A DNA stretch of 64,000 bases from Oscarella lobularis. Taxonomy: Eukaryota > Porifera > Homoscleromorpha > Homosclerophorida > Oscarellidae. Positions 35,401 to 48,800 of the stretch are shown here, piece by piece (position 1 is the first letter of the stretch; every line of letters starts with the position of its first letter). The stretch is from contig NC_089178.1 of NCBI RefSeq assembly GCF_947507565.1, positions 2,170,001 to 2,234,000 of the forward strand. Reading direction: 5' to 3'. Under the pieces are notes generated by a model. That model worked only from the letters and a program-made list of their open reading frames with translations. It had not been told where the DNA came from and did not search any database. The position numbers and the translations under genes were made by a program.

Positions 35401-38400
35401 ACAAGTCGAAAAGACTACTAAGTGGACTCCAACTTTTGCAAACTATTCGCGCACGTTTGGTCGTTTCTTCATGTATTCGTCGCACTGGCGATTGTGCTCG
35501 CGAACGAACAGAGAGTGAAAAACGATTAAGCCGGGTTGAACGTTGCTCCTCGTGTCGCCGGCGACCAATAGTTGGTCTCGGGGCCTTCCGACCGGATTAT
35601 CGTTAGCCAAGCCGATTGTATTGTACTAAAAAAGCATAGTCTAGTATCGTCGCGAAATCGTTTCGCGAATTTTTACAGGAATGAAGCCGCCTTCCTGCGT
35701 GATCATTTTGCCGTTGACTTTAGATCTGAGCTTTAAACTGTCAACTTCTGAAGTGCCGTAAATCATTGAGCCGTCGATGATGGAAGTGAGCTTGTTGATC
35801 TGTTCTCGAGCCACATTAAGGGCCCGGCCGGTGCACTTTCTGGTGAAACGGTGCAGTCAGTAACGAAGCCGTAACAAAGACACACAATAAAGCAACCAAC
35901 CGATCAAACGTTGAACGGATGAAGGGAAGGTGATTGTCTCCTCCTTCATACGGATCAAAGTGGACGTCACCCTAATGAAAAAAATTACGTTACGCTACCC
36001 ATTAGGATTGTTGATGCTATATATATATACCTTTGGAACTCGAATAGGCAGCCAGACATCGCCACGAACCGTCTGGAATTCAAATCTCGGCAATGGGCTT
36101 GAAAAGTCCGTGTCGTGAGTGAGAAATTGACTAAACTGGACCATCATGTCGCTCAAGTGACGCTTAGAATAAACGATATCCGCCTGCGGAGACGCAAAAC
36201 CAATTCAATATCGCGAAAACGTGTCAAATTCGAGTTGCACACCTGATGGAACAGTTTATTGCTGATAAATCTCGGCGATGGTCTTGTCGATCCTTCGCCT
36301 GCGTACGAGTCCAAGTAGGGGCACCTGTTCGCACTCCTGTTCCGAATACACTACATATTGTATGTAGATAAGCAGATTCTTTTGTCGTACCGCAATTTTG
36401 CCGTACACTGGCTGGACGGACCAGCCAGGCCATCGCTGTAGGCCGACGGCAAGTCGCGTTTTAAAATCTGTGCAACTGCGCCCCACCAAGTCTTGTTACG
36501 ATTATTTGAGACGCCGTCTAAGCGTCTAGAGTGTAAGAAGTCGACGTTAGAAGAACCCTATACCACTGCTTAGTACCTTTGGTCCGTCGTTGGAAAGTGA
36601 CGAATAAGGCAGTCGGGTTTAGCCGTTCCCGCCGGCTCCTTCTTGACATAAAGCGTCACTGAGCCTACTGACACGATTCCCGATGCCAGTGAAGGTGGCT
36701 CTATTTCGACGGTATAGTCAAACACAATTGTCTGTTCTTTGCTTGGATCGTCAACCAGAACGGACACGCTGCTAGAGCCGTGATTGACAGATACTTGAGC
36801 TCCTTTAGTCTGCATAGACATAAAATAAAAAATAAAGACACTCTAAATTTCCAGAGAAGAATTTTTACCCCATTAGAAACAGAAGCGATTTTGAGTCTAG
36901 GACATTGTGTCAATTTACTGTAGGACAATGTCGAATTGGCCTTAGGATCGCTAAAATAATATCAATTAGAAAAGTAAAAACTCGCTTGAATTAATACGCT
37001 ACTGACTTCTGTGCCGGTGCAACGACGAGTAGACGTTTCGTCGCTTGAACGCCCGTGTATTTCACCCAAATATTGAACGAGGGCCAGTAAACCTCCACGT
37101 CTGCATAATTCCCGGTTTGCCCGAGACCGAAGTGAGCTTCAATTTCATTTTGCGCCATGAAATGAGCACCAGACCCGATTTCTTGCGTCTACACGAACAT
37201 TTAGAGTAAACAAAACGGCCCAATTGACGCTGACAAACCTGCGTCCAACCGTCGGCTGTCGTCACTCGGACTCGAGCGTGCAAACTGTCACAGAGACGAC
37301 TATTCTGACCAGGACATCTAAAAAAAGAGTGCGCCCGGCGGTCAGGACAGGAAAAAGGAAAACTGTCACGTCGACCCCACACCTGTGCATAACTTTGACG
37401 CGAAGCCAAAAGTTTCGATTGCCTGCAAGATTTTCGTAGAAGGCTGCCTTGCCGACATTGTGAACGACAACGACATCTTCATCGCCGTCACCTAAAAGTC
37501 AATTCACAGTTCATTAATTAAACGGAGGCAGTACTGGTCTCGTACCGTCAAAGTCAAATTTGAGCAAGCCGCGACCATCCTTTGTGTTATTGATGCCGAG
37601 CTGTCTTGCTTGCTGTACAAAAGATGTTCTAAGAGAATTCTATCGCGCTCTCACTGCATTACGTCAATAGTTGTAAGGTTGGCCTTTGGGCCCCTGTTGA
37701 CCCACAGTAGCATAGGATCGGTGGCAAATGGATCGTCTTGAGTCGTTGAAGGACTGTCAAATCCTATAGCGCAAGAAATAGTTATGTATAATCAGCCCAT
37801 TACGACGTCTTCGTCTTTCCGGACCATTTGTCAAAATGAAATCCAAGTATTTGTCGTTGTTGAAGTCGAACATTGTGGTTCCCCAACCCCAATGTCCTTC
37901 CTGAACTCCCACCTAGAGAAAATCAAAAAATGGTAAGATAAAATCGTTCTACACAGTTTATACGTACTTCTTCCGCCACGTCTTTAAAAAAACGTATCCC
38001 CCTTCCTTGGTTCAAATTTTTGAATAGCGCATTTCCGCCGTTTCCGTAGAGACAGCCAGCAAGTCCACAGTTATCCGACTCCGCGTGAATTCCAGATGAA
38101 AACCATTCCAAGTGCCCGTCGCCATTCCAATCGCCGATGGCGTGGCCCATGGCATCCTTAGACAAGAAAAACGAGTCAATCACAACGTTGGAAGGTTAAT
38201 GAATATCGCGTCTCACCACGCGGGCGTCAATTCCACAGTTGATGGTACACTCCGTGAAGGATCCGTTGCCAAAATTCCAAAAAACCTTTGAATCGCCATA
38301 ATCGGTTGTGACAATTAGTTCCGGATGCCCGTCCTCGTCAAGGTCCTGCAGAGAAATCGTTGAGCAAGACGTTTTCAACGAAACATCTCAAGCTGTCTAC

Positions 38401-39642
38401 CGTGAAAGATGAACAAAAAGTGAATGTGCCTGGCGCTTCGGCATGGCCTCGTCTCCATCGGTCCATATCTACTCCAGCATCCATCGTAACATCCTCGAAG
38501 TACCTAAAAAGGGGAAAAAAACGACAAATTGCTAGCCTACAACACACAAGACAATAATTAAATGCGAACCCTGGCTTCTCTGGTCCAAGATTGTGCAACA
38601 GTCTAGAAGCAGAATTCTGAAGGGAAGCACCTCGATAAGCTAAGCCATGGCAACACAAAAAAAAGCAAACCTCGCTCGATTTCAACAAGCCCCACTCAGT
38701 GATATAAAGATCTGGATAGCCGTCCAGATCATAGTCGCCGACATTCGGAGTCATGCCAGAGATTTGGCGTTCATCCGGTCGCATTGCAGACGCGTTTCTT
38801 TCCAACGCTTCTTCCGTAAAACGATCGCCCTAGAAAGAGTGCAGACTTGTGACATAAAACGCGTTGACGAAACAGCATAGACAGACTTGATTGATGTACA
38901 AGTGATGCCGAGTGCCGCCAACAGTCGTCACGTAAAGGTCCAAGTCGCCGTCAGAGTCGAAATCAGCCCAAACGGCACCGCTCGCGTACTCGGTTGGGCC
39001 CACATTCGTCTCGGTGGTCACGTCTAAAAACGTACCAAGACCTAAAGCAACGCCGGACATTGCTATTTTGACAGAAACGCCCTCCTCGGAAAAAAGGCCC
39101 AAACCTGTGTTTTTGTACAGAACGCTTTTGCCCTCGTGAACGGTGAAAAAAATATCCGGATAGCCGTCGTTGTTGTAATCGGCAACGGCCGCTCCGCCGG
39201 GTATGCGTTCGGGCGTGCAAAATTCGCCTTTGAGTCGCACGTCTCGCGATGAATTGCGTATCGGAATGCGAAAGTCGAAAAGACAGAAGGGTCGAGTGGG
39301 ATTCTGCGTTCGGTATTTGTGCTTGAAGCCGACTTTCTCGGCGATCTCTTCGAATCCGTCGACCAGTTGCTTTGTACCGGCGTCTTGGCCCACTTTCGGT
39401 GCTTCGATGCACGTTTCGGAAATCCAGTCGGCAACGTCGTCGTTCTGCAGCACGTCCAGACCGTGAATGTCCGTTGACGACGTCCAATTGCCGAGGAGCG
39501 CACTACGGCGCAGTCGAAATGTTTCGCCGGTGTGAAGTAGCTCGTACTCGTCATCCGATGCTTTGGGGTATGTCTTGATGACCTGTAGCTCGACAAAATT
39601 TGCTAAGAGGCACAAACAAACAAATGCAATCCGCCCTATCAT
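32490..39642 (-). CDS. CRTAC1-like FG-GAP/ASPIC - haem peroxidase - mucin - transmembrane fusion
   Basis: A signal peptide ([16 protein letters not shown], start 39642) opens the protein. Seven FG-GAP/VCBS calcium loops follow ([63 protein letters not shown]), then an ASPIC/UnbV segment ([19 protein letters not shown]), as in cartilage acidic protein 1. A linker of unknown fold splices in frame over a 50-bp GT-AG intron into an animal haem peroxidase domain starting RRLDGVSNN. That domain has the distal His (FLTHDTDF), distal Arg (AGDTR), the REHNR motif, the proximal His (YGHSQVN) and [10 protein letters not shown]. Its C-terminus leads to two Ser/Thr-rich mucin-like stretches, a short coiled coil, one transmembrane helix near 32640 and a 30-residue cytoplasmic tail ending GDDAF. 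It is predicted to be a type I membrane peroxidase. The Glu three residues after the distal Arg, which links haem in mammalian enzymes, is Val here. Confidence 0.8.
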
Positions 39643-39805
39643 GTCTGCCCTGCTTGGTACGAGGTGGCAGCGTAATTAGAGCGCACGTGAATTAAAAATT
39701 AAGAAAGAAAGAGGTGTGCACAGATCACGCGAGAATTACATCTATCTACTTAGGCACGAACGCAATGACAAAACAAACACTTATCTTTTAGTTTTCTCTG
39801 GGTCC

Positions 39806-42800
39806 CTATTCAAATTTTAAGGAGTCGGCCAAAAATTCGTCGGCATTCCCTGTTTCTTCAACGAATCCTAGAAAGATTATTACGAGCTTAAGAGTCCATG
39901 AAAAAAACTGAGTGTACCTGCTACGTCGCAAAATTCTGCAAACGATTCAGCAGGCAGGAACTCGTCTTGATAACGAGCCAGAATCTTAAACAAGACGCGA
40001 GTCAAAAAAGTGCTCAACTTCCGGCTTTATACCTTATCGCAAGCTGCTAACGCAGCCTGGTCATTACGACGGAGCCACTCGAGCCAAGACGAACAAAGGG
40101 TGGAAATCGACTGACCCAATTCCGAAGGCTGAATCAGAAAAAAACTTGGCACTGTGCGTGACTATAAAAGAGAGCAATTTACACACCTTCAGGTGCCCGT
40201 GAATCATGTCAATAAGGCCAAAAAGCATTAGAACGGGCTTGTATACGGTGTACTCGGCGACAGCGGGCGACGCGAACCTGCACAAAATACACGTAAAAGA
40301 AAAACAAACGACTTCGTTCACGCTTGCTTTTCTGGTGGCGTCGGGAATATGTGTCGGACGTGAGCTAGGACGATCAAACGGCGCAAAAATTTCGTTCGTA
40401 GGGGCTTCCACTCTTTCGACGCGTACGCGAACAATGACAGCACAACGCACTCCAAAGGGCCGTCCACCTTGACAAGGCAATTCTTCCGTAAAAAGTCGAT
40501 TCGATAAGAAGTGAATTTACCTCGTAGCAACCCTGAATCCATTTCTCCTTCGGTGTTTCCAAAAACCCGGCTATCTGCTTGTCGATGTTGAGCCCGCCTC
40601 GAGCGCTGCTGACTCGATAGAGAGCCGTGCTGATGAGATAGGGAACGAAGTGAATGTTGCTGTCCCTGCCGCCGCCGCCCGATTCCGCGCTGAACGGCAG
40701 TTCGCGCGCGAAGCGGAGCAAAAGCAGACGAAGATCGCGAACGACCGAGAGGAAGGAGAGGTCGTGGAGACCCGTGCACTCTGCCATATTGCTGCTATAT
40801 CTGGACAAAAAGAGAAGGAAGCGTCCAGCAAAACGTAGAAAAGAAATTAGGATGACTAAATACCTCGCTAAGTTGCTCACGTAGAGAGACTCCGACACTT
40901 CGGGACCCCAAATGGGCATGAGACCGTTGCACTTCGTATTGGCGTTGTATAGAAAAGCGCTTTCCCATTCGTCTCGACTGCGAGAGTGTCTGCAAATGCG
41001 AGAAGAGTCTTAGACAAGAAAATACGTTTTTTCCTAATCTAAAACCGACTTGATAGCCGAATAATGACAATCGTAATGAACAACGTTGAAGTGACTGACC
41101 GTCGAACAACCCTAAATTGGTACGATTGCCAGTCGTGAAAGTCAAAAGAAAATGACTCACCTGGGCCTTTCTGGCTTTGTTCTCAAATTCGTCAATGATT
41201 GCTCTTTTCGTGAACGTATATATTCCCAGAGCCTTTTTCGGATGATTCTTGTAGCCTTCTCTACAGATGCAGCACTTCAAGCCCGTTTCTTCAACCAACG
41301 CCTCCATTTCTCCTTCGATCTGAGTACTAGGAACCAGTAGCCCCTTCTCGTTGACCTTAGAAAGAAATTAAGTCAGATCTATTGCGCTTGAAGCAACGTA
41401 CAGCCATTCCAAGAGCTCCTAGCTGCTTCTGTCTCATTGCCATTGCAAGACGCTTCTTTTCCGCTCGAGTTTGACGTCGCACGTCGTCGATCTGAAGAAA
41501 ATTTATAATGAACGAGTTCAACGATTATCCAACCGGTTTAACCTTTGCAACGACTTCCGAGTTGTCTCGCAAGGCATCTATCAGATTTTCGGCCAGCGTG
41601 CCCACACTTCCTTCGGTGGAAACCTGCTCTAATCGGTGAATGGACGGAAGTGCGGATCCCCCGATGGCGAGCTGTATCGAGAGAGAAAATTGAACGTCGG
41701 ACTCCGTAAAACGTTCAAGTGAACAAAGGACCTGAGTTTTGTGATGACCCTTGCACAATCCGGTAAGAATTCGAAGTACATACGGAAGAGAGGGCCTTGC
41801 AAGAAAATCCAGAAACGGCTTGTCGTCAGCGGATTTCGTTCCACTAATAAATAAACAAACACATATTTACGCATTGACACAACTCTGCACGCATAATGGC
41901 AACCTTGCTGGCCTAGGCGGCATGTTGACGACGTACTGAATAGCAGAATCAACGATTCCCATTTCGCAGATCAAGTCTTTCAACTGGGCACCGTGCGCGT
42001 TGCTCTACAACATAATCTCGCATTACGTAATACCAAAAGGCGTTGTTTGAAAAACGTTCTTACCACTATGCCGTCTGCTATGTTGCAAAAGCAGTCCAAA
42101 TAGAGTTTGTTGTCAGGGCCTTGGTCTTTATCGAATCTAAATCAACAGGAAGACGTTCGCGACTCCAAATAGCGAGACATTTTTTTCTAAGGCAACCTGT
42201 CAAAATCAAGATGAGGCGAAAAGTGGTCAAGAAGCGTTTGCATTCGACTTTCATCGCCGTAGGTTAAAAATGGAATTAGCCTCACCATAGCCTGCAATAC
42301 GCTAGCATTCGATTTCTAATAAACAGAAAGATGAACGACAGCATGGCGAAATTGGTTTAGTTTTCCTTACAACGTAAGGACTTTCGATGAAATCCAGCAG
42401 CATTGTCAAATGAGCTTGTTCTTCCGACAACGTGGGCATTTCTTGGGCCACTCCTTGTGACGTGGCCAGTGCACTCGCTTCGAGCAGAACAGCTTCTATT
42501 ATGAGTAAAAGCTGTTCAGCAATAGCAGCTCCACTCCCATCATTCATATCCCTCTCCAAACGAAGAGCCTAGAAAGAAAAAAAAAGTAGCAACAAAACAC
42601 CCGTTTTTTTTTTCAAGTCTACTTTGTTCAAAGCGGTAAGCATAATGTTCAAAGAATTCAAGCCAGGACGAGACAGGTATTCCCGATTCGTCTTCACTTT
42701 GACGCAGTAGGAGAGAAGCTTCAGCAAAGCAGTGATCAGCTGTTTTCCGTGTATGATGCTGCCGAGATTAGAAAGACGACGAAGCATCGCGTCAAGCCCA

Positions 42801-45800
42801 CCGCAGTCGCTCAGCACCGCCGACATCCCGTAGACTTCCTCGTCGTCCTTTGCCTGATCTATAAAGTCACATTGACAAACGATACGGCATCGACGTATGA
42901 TATAAATACCTTCGTTGTCGAATGAATTGATCATGTCCTCCGTTGCTTCTCCCATGAGTCCTCTCATTCGATAGACGACGCGCATTGGCTTGTCCTGACC
43001 GTCGCCGTCCTTGCACCAGATTCGTCTGAAGACTTCCTTCACGGGAAGATCGAGACTCATGATTTTGTTTTTCACGAGCAGTTCCATTCCCGTGTCGTCT
43101 TCGAGGAGGGCTACCAATTCGCAATCGGTGCATATCCGATTCTTTATGTCTCGCATCGAAGGACCCATACCGGGGTCCTTGCTACTGTACGGATTTCCCT
43201 AGAAAAAGACCCAAACGACGTAGCACGCTTTCCCTTTTTTTCGCTGCACGTTCCCTATACCTGCATTCGCCCTTGGAGAAACTCCTCCTGAGCTGGATCC
43301 TTTTCGAGAATCAAATAAAACTCCGACGCGTCGTCTTCCTCCGGATTGATTATATTGCAAAGACGTTCGAATATGAAAACGGGCGTCATGACGTCGTTGA
43401 GAGGACACTCGTTCAACGTATCGACGCAGACGGCGACAAACGCTTTCGTCTCCTCCTCCGTGCCGGACGTCATGTCGCCGAGCAATTGAAGCAGTAACGC
43501 CTGCGTGTCGTCGATCAATTTCGTTCTCTGAACGACGAGCCGCTTCAAGGAAAGAAATCCGTTGAGAATCGTACCGACGAGACGGCTCTTGAAACGCTGT
43601 CGAATCTGAGCGTGCTGCACGAACGAGACGAGGAGCTCGGTGAGCATTTTGAGCGCGCATCCCTGCGACAAGTCGGAGCTCAGCGTACGCTGTTCCAATT
43701 CGGCGAGCTGCTTGATTTCGTTCGTGATCAGACGACCGAGAAGCGGTAGAATTCCTTTCACGGCGAGATACTTCTTCCATCGTTCCGGCTCGGATAGCGT
43801 TTGATAGAGTCGGAGAAATTCTTCGCCGTTCTGACCCGCTTCGCTGAAGTCGACGAGACAACCGGAGAGTAAATCGAGTATTCGTTGCCGTCGATCGTCT
43901 TCCTTGCACAAGATCTCGACAATTGCGCACGCCACTTGTCGAGCCGTCTTCGACGAAGGACTAAAGAGAATTCGTCGCAGCCAATTTTGCGCGTTCAACT
44001 GGCTCCGTTCGTCTTTGCGTCGCAACACGGCCAACATCCAACGCTTGCCGTATCTCTCCGCCAAACGCTCCTCGTTCGCAATTTCCGCACTGCCGCCACT
44101 TTCGATGCGTTTTTTCCAGGCGACGAATCTATGACGAGAATCGCCTTTGAGCCAGCGCGTCGCATCGGCGACGGCACCGGTGTCGATCCACGCTGACGAT
44201 AACTTTCTCTCCTTGATACGATCGGCAGCGTCGTTGGGCAATTTCATGACGTGAAGAAGAACTCGAAGGCAGGGAAGGGTAATGTGTTCCATGACGACGG
44301 GATTCGTGCACGCGTTGCTGACGACGAAGAGCTTGAAGACGGATCGGAGTCGAAGTTCCCAGCACGAATCGCGCGTGCCGATCGTCGACATGAGAAGACG
44401 CATTTCGTGCTGAATCGAAACGACGAGACTCGGATTCGATTCGTGTTGATCGAGCGCCGCCTTGACGCGTCGCAAGAGAATCCGATTGAGTCGGCGCGTC
44501 GCCGACGGATTGTCGCGCGTCAGGAGACAGAGCAGAGCGCGCACTTCGCGACGCATCGCCACGCTGCCGCGTCGCAAGTTGAAGTCGACGAGCTCTCGAA
44601 CCAATCCCTGTTGAATCAACATCTCTCGCATTTTCGGTTGGAGTGCGAGCGCTCGCAGCAAAGCGACGCAGTGCTCCGTCGCCGCCGACATGCATCCGTA
44701 ACAGTTCGGCTTCGCCGTCGCGCCAGCCGACTGGCTCAACTGCGCCAAACGCGACTGAGCCGACGCGAGAAAATTCGACGGCGACTGATCGACTACGGGC
44801 GTCGACGGCGTCGACGGCGTCGTGGCGGGGGTCGACGGTCGGCTCGACGACGAAGACGACGGTTGATTGTACGCCCTCTCCAACTGCTGATGATCGTATT
44901 CGATGATTTCCTTTCGGCAAGCGAGGACCTTTTGCATGATTTTGCTCAGCGCTTCGAAAGACGATCGGCAGTCGACGCAGTATCGTCGCGCTACGGCTTG
45001 AATGATCTTGTTTACGCCCGCTTTGGCGGCGGCGGAGGAGGAGCCCGTTTGAATTCCCGTTTCCAAGTCGACGGTTCGTTCCACTTCGCCGGACGATTCG
45101 CCCACTTCGGAGAGAAGAACGTCGAGCGGCTCGCGATTCGTTGCGAGTTGCTTGTAGACTTTGTCGGCTCGTTCCAATAAGGAGTTGATTGTTGAATTCG
45201 CCTGAAGGAAAGTATGAGAAGAAGAAGAAAACTAAATGACGTCATTTTTTTGCAACCTTTTGCCTGTCGTCTTCGTTCTCGATGGGATCGACGGCACAGC
45301 ACGGCCGACTCGTCACCGCAAAGTCGAAGCGCGCGAATTTACAGTAACCACACGAAATACACAGAAATGGATCTTTTTCGTCGTAATTAATTGACCTAGA
45401 AAGACCCAGGAATTATCTCTCGTGTTCTCTTCTTCAATGCAGGTGTCGCGCCTCTCACCTGCACTTGTGACACTGAAAGACGTTCTCTCCGCAATTCCCG
45501 CAGATCCCCGGGTTTGCGTTGACTTGAGCGCTGCAACGCGGACACTGCAGAGTTTCGGAACTCGCCTATAAGAGCAGAAATATACCTGCTACACGTAATG
45601 CGAATAAGGAGCAACACGACGTACCTGATAGTTGTCGTAAAAGTCGGCGAATTCAATCACAAAATTACATGCGACAATCGGCAAAGGAAAGTCGACTTTC
45701 AAATCATTCTGACCCGGACTCAAACGACACGACTTTCCTTGCTTCCACAACGATCGCCTAACGAGAGAGTTTCGCTCGAGGAGAAGACAGATAATAATCG

Positions 45801-48800
45801 AACCACGCTTTCTTACTTGTTTTTTAGTTCGATGACCGATTGAACGGTCCTGTTGCTGTAGTACAAATTGATCGTGCGAACCATTTTCGTGCGACGAACG
45901 TCGCTGATGCGAGCGACGAATTTGGAGATGTTGTAGCTTCCTGACAACTTAACCAATTGGCAAGTCGTCGTGAACTTCATGTCGGACTTGAGCGACGCGA
46001 GTTTCGCGCTCGTGTACGCCACTTCGGGATTATTGCAGACGAGGCAAGGATCGCTTTCCAGATAGAAGCCGTCGAATTCGACGAGCCCCTGCAGCGAAGT
46101 GTAAATGTGCGAGTTTCGATGACGAGCTAGGAGACTGTTTTGCGTTTTTAACAGCTGAACGGCCCGTTCCGAGTGCGTTTGCGCTTCGGAGACTTGATCT
46201 GATTTGCTGGCAATGAAGCAGCTGAGAAGGTCGACGAATTGGCCCGCTTTACGACCGTACGACGGCAAATCGGGCCACAGGCTCCACAAGAGCTCCGTTA
46301 GTCGCGCTCGTTGCGAATCGGAACCCAACTTATTCAGCGTCGTCAGAAACAGATGAGTCTGCCAACGAATACGAGAATTGTTCGATTCCAAGAGAAACAA
46401 TCGCACGAACGCCGTCAAAAGTTGAAGATTGACGGACGTCGTGAGTTGATCGGCGAGCGTCTGGCACTTCTTCAACTGAACCGCGGTAAGAGGAGGTTGT
46501 TGGGATGCAACCGACTCGCTCTTTCGATCTTTCTTGTATTTCGTTCCTGCTCCTTTGGCGCCGGAGGCGGCGGTGCCCGGCACGCCACAAACGGCGCTGG
46601 TGAGCAGTTGAAAGATCTGGCCGACAATTCCTTCCGGCACGAGCAAGCTAACGCGAAGAAAAAACGACAAAACCGTGTTTTCTTGTTCGCAGAACAATTG
46701 CCAACTGGCCGTTCTCGTGACGGCGACGTCGCTGCACGCTTTTACGTGTTCGTAAAAAGTGAGCAAGCCGTCGTAGGGCAACGCGAGAGGAATGGGTTCG
46801 ACGCAACTCGCATCGTAGCCGCCTTGACTGCACAAACTTCGAACGGATTGAACGTGATGAGCGAGTAGATGAAGATCGCGCAGTTCGCGATACTTTTCTT
46901 TGGAGCCGGATAAGGAAAGAAGGAGCTTTCGCACTTGTCGTCGAACTTGTACGGATTGGTGCACAAGCATGTATTGGGCCAAACAGTTTTTCCATTTCGA
47001 ACCGAACGTTGCTTTCGGTTGCGATTCGCCGCCGCCGCCGCCGCCTCTGGCGACGGCGGACAATTTTCTGATTTGGTACGAAATTCGAAGCAAAAGCTCC
47101 GTAATCAGAAGCGGATAGCACTCGAAAATGTCCTTCGCGTGACCGAGTACGTATTGGCGAACAAAAAACGGCGAAAAGTCGGGAAGTGCATAGGCGAGAC
47201 GAGGCTTGAGAAGAGCGCCGGGAACGGGAACGCTGGTCGACTCGTTCGACTCAGCGTTCTTTCTCCAATAGTCGAGCAAACTCGTTAGGGCGTTCAAGCA
47301 ATACGGAATGGTCTTCTCGTTCAGCAGAGCGCCGCACACGGCACTCTGAATCAATTTTTGGCTTTCGGTCGGCTTATCTTTTGACATGAGAACGCTGAGT
47401 AGTCTCCAAACGAGAACCTGATTCTCTCTCCAACTTGTTCGGACGAAAATATCCTTGGAATTTTCTTCCCCAAAGTTCAATTCTCGTATCAAGCAGACGA
47501 TGAGTTCGTTTGCGACCGTCACGTCTTCGTCGTCCGTTCCGAGAAGCGAGCAGAGATAAAGAATCACCTGAAAAAAGAAGAAAAAAAGTTTTATTTTTAT
47601 TCGCGTTGTCGTCGTGCAAAAAAGTGTCGTACTTGGAAATACGGCACCGATTTGACGCCGCCGATTTCTCTCAATTCCGAAACGTGCTGAAGCAAGATTC
47701 TCAAAAGATCAATTCGCTGCGACTTCAATCGAGCGTTCACGGCAACTATCTGATCGTCGTTTCGATCCGTTTCGTCGTCCGGCACGGTCAACGGAGCACT
47801 CTCGCGATCGTCGGACAAAGGAAGCGACAAAAGCGCCTCGCCGTCGTCAACGACCGAACTTTCGGCGGTTTTCGCCTCCTCTATTTCCCGTTCTGGCGAT
47901 ACGACTGGCGCGTTTTCGCCGCTGCCGCCGCCGCCGCTGCCACTGCCTCCCGCCGCCACTGCCGGCAGAACCAACTCGTGATCGACGTCCATGTCGAGTA
48001 CACCAATCACGTCTTCGGGCAAATCGCCGAACAGCTCTTCGCCGTGAATCAAATCGTCGGGCGGATCTTCGACGAATTCGAGCATCTCTTCGTCCGGTTG
48101 AGCCGCGCGAGCTGCTACGTCCGCTTGGGGCTCGTGCTCGCTGCCCGACAACGTACTCTGCGAGAGACTATCATCGAATTCTTCCGGCGAGACGGACTAG
48201 AAGAGAAAAGTTACGCGATACGCGTTCAAGTGAAAAAAAAATCCGCACTTCTCCCTGTGCCTGTTGCACCGCTGATTGACCGCTATTCTCTCGAGCTTCA
48301 GCGCTCCCTCTTTGAACCTGTTGAGTTGGCGGCGATGATCCCTAATGAGAATACGTATAGTGAGGGCATCAAACTGTTGTCGTCGGACGTCGCCTTTTTT
48401 TCACCTGTTCCTGAAGGCTCAATTGAATAGCAAGCTCCATCATCGCGTCGTCGTCGACCATTCCCGCCACGTGTAACATGTGCTCGAGCGCGGCGGAGCG
48501 CGGCGGCGGACGTCGAACGCCGGAAAATCCTAAACACGTAAATAAATAATTGACATCATGCAAAACAATACGCTTCTTTTTCCCCCACCTGCCATTACGG
48601 CTTCAACGGACTCGGGATTGTTCATCATGGCAGCCATTGACGGAGGCAAAGCCTGCGACGAGATTTCGTAACATTTTTATTCACCTCGTAGGTCATCCCT
48701 TACCATCGCTGGCCCTCCAACTCTTCGACGAACGACGCGACGTTCTTGTTTTCTCTCCGATCGCTCTTTCGACGACGGAGGCCGTTTTTCCTTCTTCTTT

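Noticed and set aside
44251-45180. Long open frame (309 codons) on the plus strand
   Set aside because: It is antisense to a UBR4 exon with strong homology. GC-rich codons opposite Arg/Ser/Glu-rich coding leave few stops, and the translation is Arg-rich and featureless.
47510-48430. Open frame of 306 codons on the plus strand
   Set aside because: It overlaps several minus-strand UBR4 exons with clear family motifs and crosses their introns.
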